A DNA stretch of 5,101 nucleotides from Puniceicoccales bacterium. Lineage in GTDB: Bacteria > Verrucomicrobiota > Verrucomicrobiia > Opitutales > UBA953. The notes under the pieces were generated by a model. The model saw only the letters and a program-made list of their open reading frames with translations. It did not search any database and was not told the DNA's origin. Below are positions 1-5,101 of the stretch, one piece after another; positions within the stretch are counted from its first letter, which is position 1; each line of letters begins with the position of its first letter. The stretch lies in NCBI GenBank assembly GCA_031284845.1, contig JAITXH010000142.1:1-5101 (forward strand), given 5' to 3'. The position numbers and the translations under genes are program-made.

Positions 1-602
1 TTCACGTAGTGGCCGGCACCGTTTTCGCCGATGTAGGTGGCGCAGGGGACGCCGCCTTTGACGGGCTTGCCGGCGACGGCACCGACGAGGGGCTTGCCGG
101 TGGTCTTGTCCACTTTGGCCGCGATGGCGTTCCAGATTTTTTCCAATTCTTTGTAGGCGGCTTTGTCGCCACCGGGCATGAGCGCCGGGCCGAAGCGTGC
201 GCCTTCTTCGCCGCCGGACACGCCGGAGCCGATGAAGCGCAGGCCTTTTTCGCGCAGCGCTTTTTCGCGGCGGATGGTGTCCGTCCAGCGCGAGTTGCCG
301 CCGTCTATGATGATGTCGTCCTTGCTGAGCAACGGCACGAGGCTGTCTATGACGGCGTCGGTGCCTGAGCCAGCTTGCACGAGGAGGACGATTTTCCGGG
401 GGCGCTTGATGGACTGCACGAAGTCCTTCAACTCGGCGTAGCCGGTGAGTGCGCCGGGGGTGTTGGGGTGCTTGGCGACGAAGGCGTCTGTCTTCTCGCG
501 GGTGCGGTTATAGACCGAGATGGCAAAGCCGTGGTCGGCGATGTTGAGAGCCAGATTTTGGCCCATGACGGCGAGGCCGATGAGGCCGATGTCGGATGGC
601 AT
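1..602 (-). CDS. gnd: 6-phosphogluconate dehydrogenase, decarboxylating (N-terminal 200 residues, runs off window)
   Basis: The enzyme oxidatively decarboxylates 6-phosphogluconate to ribulose 5-phosphate and makes NADPH in the cytosolic oxidative pentose phosphate pathway. The N-terminal Rossmann fold is clear: a dinucleotide-binding GLAVMG at residues 9-14, NRT at 32-34 after the second strand (the position that contacts the NADP 2'-phosphate in the family), IIIDGGNS at 97-104 and GVSGGEEGARFGP at 127-139. The visible part ends in CATYIGENGAGHYV (187-200), and the next codon begins AA, which fits the catalytic lysine of the family's GAGHxVK motif. The rest of the protein, normally about 470-490 residues, lies beyond base 1. 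Start ATG at 602 puts the Rossmann strand at residue 5, as expected. Compared with E. coli Gnd from memory, about 18 extra residues lie before the CATYIG motif. thuA lies 77 bases upstream on the same strand. Confidence 0.95.
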   Translation of the reverse strand, partial: MPSDIGLIGLAVMGQNLALNIADHGFAISVYNRTREKTDAFVAKHPNTPGALTGYAELKDFVQSIKRPRKIVLLVQAGSGTDAVIDSLVPLLSKDDIIIDGGNSRWTDTIRREKALREKGLRFIGSGVSGGEEGARFGPALMPGGDKAAYKELEKIWNAIAAKVDKTTGKPLVGAVAGKPVKGGVPCATYIGENGAGHYV

Positions 603-679
603 GGAATTGTGTGTGTGTTGGTGTTGAAAAATAAAAGGCAGCGATGAAAGCGAAGGGAGGGAAATGCACAAATACGAAA

Positions 680-1432
680 TCACCCTTTCACCGGGAGTGG
701 TTCCAATGGCTCCGCACGCGGACAGGCGCGGGGGATGCGCACGGTGGGGCGTGCCCAGAAAACGGCGTTGGCCAGGACGCGCTGGACGTTGGCGTCGTGG
801 TAACTTGGATACGTCTCGTGTCCGGGGCGGAAGTAAAAGATGCGCCCGTTACCGCGCTGCCAGGTCGCCCCGCTGCGGAAGACTTCGCCTCCGGTGAACC
901 ATGAGATGAAAATGACGTGCTCGGGTTCCGGTATGCCGAACGGCTCCCCATACATCTCTTCAGCGGGCAGTTCGAAGTGCTCAGGCAGTCCGGCGGCGAT
1001 GGGGTGAGAGCGGTTCACCACCCAGAGGCGCTCCTTGTCTGTCGCTTCGCGCCATTTGAGCGAGCAGGTGTCGCCCATGAGCGCCATGAATATTTTGGAT
1101 TCGTGTGCGGAGTGCAGCACGATCATGCCCATGCCTTCGAGGACGCGTGCATGCACGCGCCGCACGATATCGTCGCTCACTTCGTGGTGCGCCATGTGCC
1201 CCCACCAGATGAGGACATCCGTGGCGTCCAACACGGCCTGCGTCAGGCCGTGTTCGGGTTCGTCGAGGGTGGCTGCACGAGTCTCGACACCGGGATGCTT
1301 GCGCAATGCAGCGGCGATGGCCTCGTGGATGCCATCGGGATAAATCGCGGCGACGGTAGCATTTTTCTTTTCATGCCGGTATTCGTTCCAGACTGTGACG
1401 CGAATAGCGGCTGTGGTGGTGGTTGTGCTCAT
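680..1432 (-). CDS. ThuA-family (trehalose utilisation protein-like) protein
   Basis: This 250-residue protein matches the ThuA-like family, which has a class I glutamine-amidotransferase-like fold and is named after thuA of rhizobial trehalose utilisation. Family signatures run almost the full length: VTVWNEYRHEKKN (12-24), IYPDGIH (30-36), IWWGHMAHHEV (75-85), LEGMGMIVLHSAHESKIF (98-115), CSLKWRE (123-129), EEMYGEPFGIPEPE (158-171), FISWFTGGEVFRSG (175-188) and FYFRPGHETYPSYH (199-212). The conserved histidines 79, 107, 110, 205 and 212 are candidate ligands or active-site residues; that is inference. Length is typical and there is no signal peptide, so it is probably cytosolic. I prefer ATG at 1432; a TTG at 1450 would add only six residues that do not look like the family. 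Its substrate cannot be read from the sequence. The neighbouring gnd suggests a general sugar role, but no trehalose transporter or Gfo/Idh dehydrogenase is in the window. Confidence 0.92.
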   Translation of the reverse strand: MSTTTTTAAIRVTVWNEYRHEKKNATVAAIYPDGIHEAIAAALRKHPGVETRAATLDEPEHGLTQAVLDATDVLIWWGHMAHHEVSDDIVRRVHARVLEGMGMIVLHSAHESKIFMALMGDTCSLKWREATDKERLWVVNRSHPIAAGLPEHFELPAEEMYGEPFGIPEPEHVIFISWFTGGEVFRSGATWQRGNGRIFYFRPGHETYPSYHDANVQRVLANAVFWARPTVRIPRACPRAEPLEPLPVKG

Positions 1433-1483
1433 GCGCGTTGGGTGAATCAAGCGGCGCTGATGTTTTTTGAAACGTGCGGACGC

Positions 1484-2557
1484 TTATTTCGACGCAGGTC
1501 CGATTTTGATGACCGAGCCGGGTTTTTGCGGCGGGTTTATGGCAAGCTCTGTCAAAATTTGCCTGGTCAGGTGTTCGGATATCGCGTGTTTGTAAAAATA
1601 GGCCCAAGTGTGGACGCTGCGCGGACGCGTATATTCGGGGTCGCGTTGACCGTTGTCCGGATTTTGCGCCACGCCTTTGGGGTAGCCGAGGTAGTGACGC
1701 ACGACGTCGTCAATCTGGTGCAGCCATTCGTGCAATTCCATTTCACCCCAGAGTTCGCCGCGCCCGACGAAAGGATAATCGTCTCCCCACGGGATCATGA
1801 TGTAGCCGACGCCACCGAATTCGCGCACGCGCCCGACTGTTGCCGCTGTCCAGAACGGGCGTGGCAGACTCTGCCCGTCACCTTTGCGGTATTTGGCGTA
1901 AGAAATAATCGTGTCGTATTTTTTCTTGGCCAATTCTTTTTTGGCCGCAGGCAACGCATCGTGGACGTCCACAGAATATTTGCCGCCACGGGCGGTGAGT
2001 TGTTTTAGAGGTTCGTCCACTACGACAGCATCAATGTCGAGCAGGACAAGGCCGCTTGAAAATTCGAACACCAGATCGCGCCATCCGGCGAGTTCTTTGG
2101 CGATCGTGGCAAGATTTTCAGGGTTCATCACTTGATGGTATCGGACGGAGCTTCCGGCTGCGCCCTGGATGTCCACTTCTTTGTAAATGAGGGCTAGCAC
2201 GTTCCAGACATGCGCCTTGGCCGGGTCGGTGTTGGGCTGCACTTTCGGGCGCAATTCCCGGATGCGGGTGCGGGCGGCATCACGGTCTGCTTCCGTGCAG
2301 CTCGTGCGGTCAATGACGCGTTCCCACGCCGTCAACGCCTCGGCAAACTTGCCTGCGGTTTCGGCTTCTTGAGCCTGTTTTTTTGTCGCGGCATAATCCA
2401 GCGCTTCGGCGGGAGCTTTCCAGTCTCCGGCGGGTTGGAGCGCCGACGCCGATGCCGGGACTTTTAACGGGGGTAGAGTAAGCGTTCCTGCTTGAGAGAG
2501 CGGGAGTGCGGACAGACTCAAAAGTGCCGCGAACGCGGCGAGTTTCAATGACTTCAT
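1484..2557 (-). CDS. Secreted protein with HExxH motif, putative zinc metallopeptidase, family not recognised
   Basis: The 357-residue product starts with a Sec signal peptide: MKSLK, a hydrophobic core (7-20) and a probable signal peptidase I site after SQA (21-23). Residues 57-103 are helical and charged and resemble a single TPR-like helical pair (AETAGKFAEALTAWERVI). The C-terminal half holds HEWLH at 276-280, a match to the HExxH zinc-binding motif, preceded by a glycine- and tryptophan-rich run (GYIMIPWGDDYPF, 251-263) and ELWGEMEL (268-275). The third ligand is unclear; E308, H316, H324 or H329 are candidates, and the metzincin spacing is absent. This suggests an exported hydrolase in the periplasm or outside the cell, but the catalytic role is inference from one motif. 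I chose ATG at 2557 because it begins the signal peptide; an in-frame GTG at 2620 would bury it. A 51-base gap separates it from thuA downstream. Confidence 0.78.
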   Translation of the reverse strand: MKSLKLAAFAALLSLSALPLSQAGTLTLPPLKVPASASALQPAGDWKAPAEALDYAATKKQAQEAETAGKFAEALTAWERVIDRTSCTEADRDAARTRIRELRPKVQPNTDPAKAHVWNVLALIYKEVDIQGAAGSSVRYHQVMNPENLATIAKELAGWRDLVFEFSSGLVLLDIDAVVVDEPLKQLTARGGKYSVDVHDALPAAKKELAKKKYDTIISYAKYRKGDGQSLPRPFWTAATVGRVREFGGVGYIMIPWGDDYPFVGRGELWGEMELHEWLHQIDDVVRHYLGYPKGVAQNPDNGQRDPEYTRPRSVHTWAYFYKHAISEHLTRQILTELAINPPQKPGSVIKIGPASK

Positions 2558-2676
2558 GTGAGAAAATTTCAGAGGTGACTGCTTCAGGAAAAAGACCTGT
2601 TTTGCTCGCACTAGTGACACTGGAGCAGGGTAAATGTTTCTGCTTTTGCGCTTGGCGGCGCATGCGGCGCTTGTGC

Positions 2677-3393
2677 TTATTTCCAGTAATCCTCAATCCA
2701 GGGAGTCGGGCGCACATGGCGGAGCCAGCCCCGTCCTTTGCCGATGACGGCGTCGTCGGGATTGGGCAGACCATGAAAGACGACCACTCTGGCTCCCGCG
2801 GGCAGGCTCGGCGTCAACCAGTAGTTCAAGGGGAATTTGGGCATGCACCCGTATTTGAAACTTACGCACCAGCTCTTTGGCCAATAGGTCAATTTCCCTT
2901 GTTTGTGGATTTCGCGGGAAAGGTATGCCTGCTCATTGCGCACTTCCCGTTTGATGCGGTCGGTATTGGCCACGAAGTTATCGAGGATGTCGGCATGAGC
3001 GCCCGCCTCGAAGCGATATACCGAGGAGTTGCCCGTGATGCGCCACGGCTTTTGCCAGTCATGGATAATGCAAAACTCGCCGGGGTGTTCAAAAAAACAA
3101 TCCAGCGGGCCGACGATCACCACATCTATGTCGAGAAACAAGGTGGGGCCGCTCAAGTCGGACAGCGGCGCATTGAAAGTGGAGAGCTTGCGCCAGCCGC
3201 GTTCCTTGTCGGGCGGCAGCGCCATCGCTGGCAGGGGCTTGACTTCGATGCCTCCATGCAGGCCGGCGGAGTCGTCGGTGAAGCAGACGAAACGATGGGG
3301 CAGGGAGAGGTTCCGGCGCACCATGGAATACAGCTTGTTGACGAACTCGGGGCCGTATTTCGTGCCCCACTTCATACAAATCACATTGGCCAT
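2677..3393 (-). CDS. Putative glycosyltransferase, GT-A-like fold
   Basis: The 238-residue protein has no signal peptide or membrane segment and should be cytosolic. It has the plan of a small GT-A enzyme: an N-terminal VICMKWGTKYGPEFVNKLYS (4-23), HRFVCFTDD (33-41), GWRKLSTF (66-73), then LFLDIDVVIVGPLD (85-98) with the DxD motif D88-I89-D90 that binds the metal and sugar nucleotide in this fold. Later conserved-looking blocks are GNSSVYRFEAG (121-131), NEQAYLS (153-159), WPKSWCVSFK (171-180), FHGLPNP (206-212) and a C-terminal RPTPWIEDYW (228-237). I recall the same blocks in bacterial proteins annotated simply as glycosyltransferase; donor and acceptor are unknown. Start ATG at 3393 is the only reasonable one. 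It lies 71 bases downstream of the repeat-protein gene and 119 bases upstream of the HExxH gene, all on the same strand, so it may modify a surface polymer or protein, but this is inference. Confidence 0.85.
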   Translation of the reverse strand: MANVICMKWGTKYGPEFVNKLYSMVRRNLSLPHRFVCFTDDSAGLHGGIEVKPLPAMALPPDKERGWRKLSTFNAPLSDLSGPTLFLDIDVVIVGPLDCFFEHPGEFCIIHDWQKPWRITGNSSVYRFEAGAHADILDNFVANTDRIKREVRNEQAYLSREIHKQGKLTYWPKSWCVSFKYGCMPKFPLNYWLTPSLPAGARVVVFHGLPNPDDAVIGKGRGWLRHVRPTPWIEDYWK

Positions 3394-3464
3394 TGGTAAG
3401 GCACTTAGACGGAAATCCGGCTGTGTAAAGCGTTCTCCATTTTGGCTGGGGTGTTGCGGGTGGC

Positions 3465-4790
3465 TCAGTCCACAGGATCAATTGTCACCGTGAGGGAGTG
3501 GGTATCGCTTTGGGAAACGGGGTAGGGGATTCCCGGACGGACAAAGAGGGATGAGCGGAGTTCTTCTGTTGCAGTGGTAACGCGTTGGGAGCCCAAGTAT
3601 CTTGTGAATGAATATTCCAGCTTTGCAGTGCCGTCGTCAGACGGACTCAGTATCCCGGAAAAGGACAATCCCAAGTCTGCCCCAGGCTTCCTCAGAGAGA
3701 CATGGTTTCCGATAGTGCTGGTGATCGTGGCCTCTGTAGAAATGCCATTTTCAGTCCAGACCAGTTTTATCCGGTAATTTTTCCCGGCTGCAAAAGCGCT
3801 CGTTGATGTGGGAAGTGTTGGCTCCGGCGCAGGAACGATTTTGAGAACATATTGCTCTTCAGTGTTTTGATATATCGGATAAGCGACACCGGGTTTTAGC
3901 AGGAGTCGTGAAGAACGTCCGTCCCGTCCAGACAGGTAACTTAATGCTAATGTGCCGTCTGCATATGTTGTAAGCGCAGCATTGAAGTTGCCAGCAGAGG
4001 CACGGTTTGGGGATTGCTCAATGTTATTGCCAAAAAAGTCGAACAGGAGAGATGTTTCTTCTCCCGCAAACACGGTTCGCGTGTTTGTTTTACCGTCATA
4101 TTTTTTCTCCAGCGTTAAGAGGTAATTTTTCTTCGGCGGCGTGGGGGTTTCCCCCTGTTTTACTATCGGGCTATCGGGCGATTTTGTGATTTGGATGGAG
4201 TAATTGCGCCCGTCACTGGAAAACAACGTGCTGGCCTTGCCGGGGGTCAGGAGGATTTCGCCCTTTCCACTCTCTGATTCAAAAGTGGACCGGGGTATGC
4301 CTCCTATTACTGACCTGTTGATCTTTGGAAGATATCTCTGAAACGAATAACTCAATTGCAAACTGCCATTCTGCTCGAGCAATGTTCCCGTCAGAGAGGC
4401 GCTAGGCGTTGATTCGGCAAGTGAGAGCGCCACTTGAAAAGCAGATTTTGCTGTGAAGACCGAGCTTTTCTGCGTTTTGGCTCCCTCGCTGAAAGAAAAA
4501 ACAATCTCGTAATTTTGAGAAAGCAGAACGCCCCCTTCGGAGCTTGGTGCCCTGAGTGCTCGCGCCGTGCGCGGTCGCACGACAGACTGTGGAACGCCTT
4601 CTTGCGCGATGGTGTCCTCCCCGCGGGATGCTCGCGCCGCACGCTGTCGTGCTGCAGATGGCGACACTTGCGCATCACGCCGTGTTGTCCTCCTTGGCTG
4701 CGGCTCCGTATTGTCTTCGGACTGCGCAATGGCAGAAATGCCGGAGGAGCAGAGGGTGAGGGCTAATGCAATAAACAAGTGTTTTTTCAT
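3465..4790 (-). CDS. Secreted protein with three tandem beta-type repeats and an Arg/Ala-rich linker, function unknown
   Basis: I do not recognise this 441-residue protein. It opens with a clear signal peptide: MKKH, a hydrophobic core (5-13) and a likely cleavage site after AIA or IAQ (20-23). Residues 33-80 form a low-complexity basic segment rich in Arg, Ala and Ser, with R(A/T)ARA(S/L)R occurring twice 24 residues apart (50-56 and 74-80). The rest is three divergent copies of one domain, about 92-203, 221-319 and 337-438, each opening with (Q/K)NY, carrying a central DG/NG-x-L-x-L-x-Y strand and closing with L-x-x-PG followed by a final strand. Alternating hydrophobic residues suggest beta sandwiches. 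No catalytic motif, sorting signal, lipobox or transmembrane anchor is visible. ATG at 4790 is chosen because it starts the signal peptide. GC content is visibly lower than in the flanking genes. A surface-binding or envelope role is a guess. Confidence 0.85.
   Translation of the reverse strand: MKKHLFIALALTLCSSGISAIAQSEDNTEPQPRRTTRRDAQVSPSAARQRAARASRGEDTIAQEGVPQSVVRPRTARALRAPSSEGGVLLSQNYEIVFSFSEGAKTQKSSVFTAKSAFQVALSLAESTPSASLTGTLLEQNGSLQLSYSFQRYLPKINRSVIGGIPRSTFESESGKGEILLTPGKASTLFSSDGRNYSIQITKSPDSPIVKQGETPTPPKKNYLLTLEKKYDGKTNTRTVFAGEETSLLFDFFGNNIEQSPNRASAGNFNAALTTYADGTLALSYLSGRDGRSSRLLLKPGVAYPIYQNTEEQYVLKIVPAPEPTLPTSTSAFAAGKNYRIKLVWTENGISTEATITSTIGNHVSLRKPGADLGLSFSGILSPSDDGTAKLEYSFTRYLGSQRVTTATEELRSSLFVRPGIPYPVSQSDTHSLTVTIDPVD
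3477..3782 (-). repeat. Protein repeat copy 3 of the secreted triple-repeat protein
   Basis: This encodes residues 337-438. It opens with KNYRIKL, has the central block DDGTAKLEYSFTRY (385-398) and ends with FVRPGIPYPV (416-425) followed by a last strand, SLTVTI (432-437). The central YSFTRY closely matches YSFQRY of copy 1, and the PGxxYPx block matches copy 2. Confidence 0.75.
3834..4130 (-). repeat. Protein repeat copy 2 of the secreted triple-repeat protein
   Basis: This encodes residues 221-319. It opens with KNYLLTL, has the central block ADGTLALSYLSGRD (277-290) and ends with LLKPGVAYPIY (297-307) and YVLKI (314-318). It lacks the RY ending of the central strand seen in copies 1 and 3. 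A proline-rich spacer (204-220) separates it from copy 1. Confidence 0.72.
4182..4517 (-). repeat. Protein repeat copy 1 of the secreted triple-repeat protein
   Basis: This encodes residues 92-203. It opens with QNYEIVF, has the central block QNGSLQLSYSFQRY (140-153) and ends with LLTPGKASTLF (180-190) and YSIQI (197-201). It is about ten residues longer than the other copies, mostly between the central strand and the PG motif (154-178). Confidence 0.72.
4551..4694 (-). repeat. Low-complexity Arg/Ala-rich linker with an internal near-duplication
   Basis: This encodes residues 33-80 of the secreted protein. The 10-base word GCTCGCGCCG occurs at 4558-4567 and again at 4630-4639, exactly 72 bases apart, matching the two R(A/T)ARA(S/L)R protein motifs. 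The segment is much more GC-rich than the repeat domains after it and is strongly basic. It is probably a disordered linker, possibly one that binds an anionic envelope polymer. Confidence 0.55.
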
Positions 4791-4826
4791 GACGAGATGG
4801 GAGTATTGAAGATGGATTCGTCGCCG

Positions 4827-4854
4827 ATTGTGTCGACATCGGAGAGGAGGGCAA
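4827..4854 (-). promoter_or_regulatory. Possible sigma70-type promoter for the triple-repeat protein gene
   Basis: On the minus strand, TTGCCC (4849-4854, four of six to TTGACA) and CACAAT (4827-4832, four of six to TATAAT) are separated by 16 bases, and the -10 box lies 36 bases upstream of the ATG at 4790. Spacing and position are reasonable, but such matches occur by chance and no transcript evidence is available. Confidence 0.3.
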
Positions 4855-4901
4855 GGTTCCTTCTCTGAGAAATCTCCTGCTTTTTCCGCTTCCCTCCGCC
4901 C

Positions 4902-4930
4902 TTGCTTTTTGCATTGTCCCCGCCTCTTAA
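4902..4930 (+). promoter_or_regulatory. Weak promoter-like match upstream of ileS
   Basis: TTGCTT (4902-4907) and TCTTAA (4925-4930) lie 17 bases apart and end 22 bases before the ileS ATG. Each box matches the sigma70 consensus at only three of six positions, so this is merely the best candidate in the region that must contain the ileS promoter. Confidence 0.15.
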
Positions 4931-4952
4931 CACGATTCAGCTTTTCAGACCA

Positions 4953-5101
4953 ATGGCCGCCGAACTCAAGGACACTCTCAACCTCCCGCAAACCCCGTTC
5001 CCCATGCGCGCGAACCTCACCGGACGCGAACCCGCCCGCATCGCTCATTGGGAAAAAAACACCCTCTACACCCGCATCCAACAACGCCCCGCGCCCAACG
5101 G
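4953..5101 (+). CDS. ileS: Isoleucyl-tRNA synthetase (first 49 residues, runs off window)
   Basis: IleS is the cytosolic class Ia synthetase that charges tRNA-Ile with isoleucine. The visible N-terminus has the family hallmark KDTLNLPQTPFPMRANL (6-22), followed by REPARIAHWEKNTLYTRI (25-42), which matches the helix preceding the first catalytic block in bacterial IleS. The HIGH and KMSKS motifs and the rest of the roughly 900-residue protein lie beyond the window. ATG at 4953 gives the usual short lead before KDTLN. It is transcribed away from the triple-repeat gene. The 162-base divergent region is too short for, and shows no sign of, a T-box leader, and no Shine-Dalgarno sequence precedes the start. 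Confidence 0.95.
   Translation, partial: MAAELKDTLNLPQTPFPMRANLTGREPARIAHWEKNTLYTRIQQRPAPN

Noticed and set aside
1433..1471. GC-rich imperfect hairpin followed by a run of six T on the plus strand
   Set aside because: The stem is broken and asymmetric, and the T-run would terminate plus-strand transcription although no plus-strand gene precedes it. On the minus strand the A-run comes before the stem.
917..2008. 363-codon open frame on the plus strand opposite thuA and the HExxH gene
   Set aside because: It is antisense to two genes with clear family motifs or a signal peptide, spans the gap between them, and its translation is Cys/His/Arg/Phe-rich with no recognisable domain. It is a shadow frame typical of GC-rich DNA.
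2585..2599. Hairpin CAGG/CCTG followed by TTTT as a terminator
   Set aside because: The stem is only four base pairs. The T-run is on the plus strand, where no gene ends, so it cannot terminate the minus-strand glycosyltransferase transcript.
2558..2620. 21-residue N-terminal extension of the HExxH protein from a GTG
   Set aside because: The signal peptide begins at the ATG at 2557, and the extension would bury it. No SD supports the GTG.
2645..2672. GC-rich direct and inverted words (GCGCTTG twice around the palindrome CGCATGCG) downstream of the glycosyltransferase gene
   Set aside because: There is no T-run after it on the minus strand, the stem does not extend beyond the eight-base palindrome, and such words are common by chance in DNA of this composition.
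2506..3399. 297-codon open frame on the plus strand opposite the glycosyltransferase
   Set aside because: It mirrors the glycosyltransferase gene, whose DxD and other family blocks are unambiguous on the minus strand. The antisense product shows no motif.
4791..5084. 98-residue N-terminal extension of the triple-repeat protein
   Set aside because: It would overlap the ileS start region on the opposite strand and place a charged segment in front of a clean signal peptide that begins at ATG 4790.

Overview
The window looks like ordinary chromosomal DNA from a GC-rich bacterium. My best guess is the Verrucomicrobiota, possibly Opitutales. That guess rests on the overall feel of the IleS N-terminus and on the gene mix, not on a marker gene, so it is tentative. 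I see no rRNA, tRNA, CRISPR array, insertion sequence or phage gene.

Layout: five genes lie on the minus strand and one on the plus strand. Reading the minus strand from right to left they are: a secreted protein of unknown function with three tandem beta-type repeats (3465-4790); a small GT-A-like glycosyltransferase (2677-3393); a secreted HExxH protein that may be a zinc peptidase (1484-2557); a ThuA-family protein (680-1432); and the N-terminal 200 residues of 6-phosphogluconate dehydrogenase, gnd, which runs off the left edge (1-602). On the plus strand, the first 49 residues of isoleucyl-tRNA synthetase, ileS, start at 4953 and run off the right edge. The 162 bases between 4790 and 4953 separate the two divergent transcription directions.

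Gaps between the minus-strand genes are 71, 119, 51 and 77 bases. None holds a convincing terminator, so partial co-transcription is possible, but the functions do not form an obvious pathway. thuA and gnd are both sugar-related and adjacent. The other three genes are cell-surface or carbohydrate-related at most.

Three things stand out. First, the repeat protein has a clear internal triplication, a basic linker and lower GC than its neighbours. Second, the HExxH protein belongs to no peptidase family I can name. Third, none of the six start codons has a recognisable Shine-Dalgarno sequence. I found no evidence of a multi-gene novel system; the best leads are the two uncharacterised secreted proteins.
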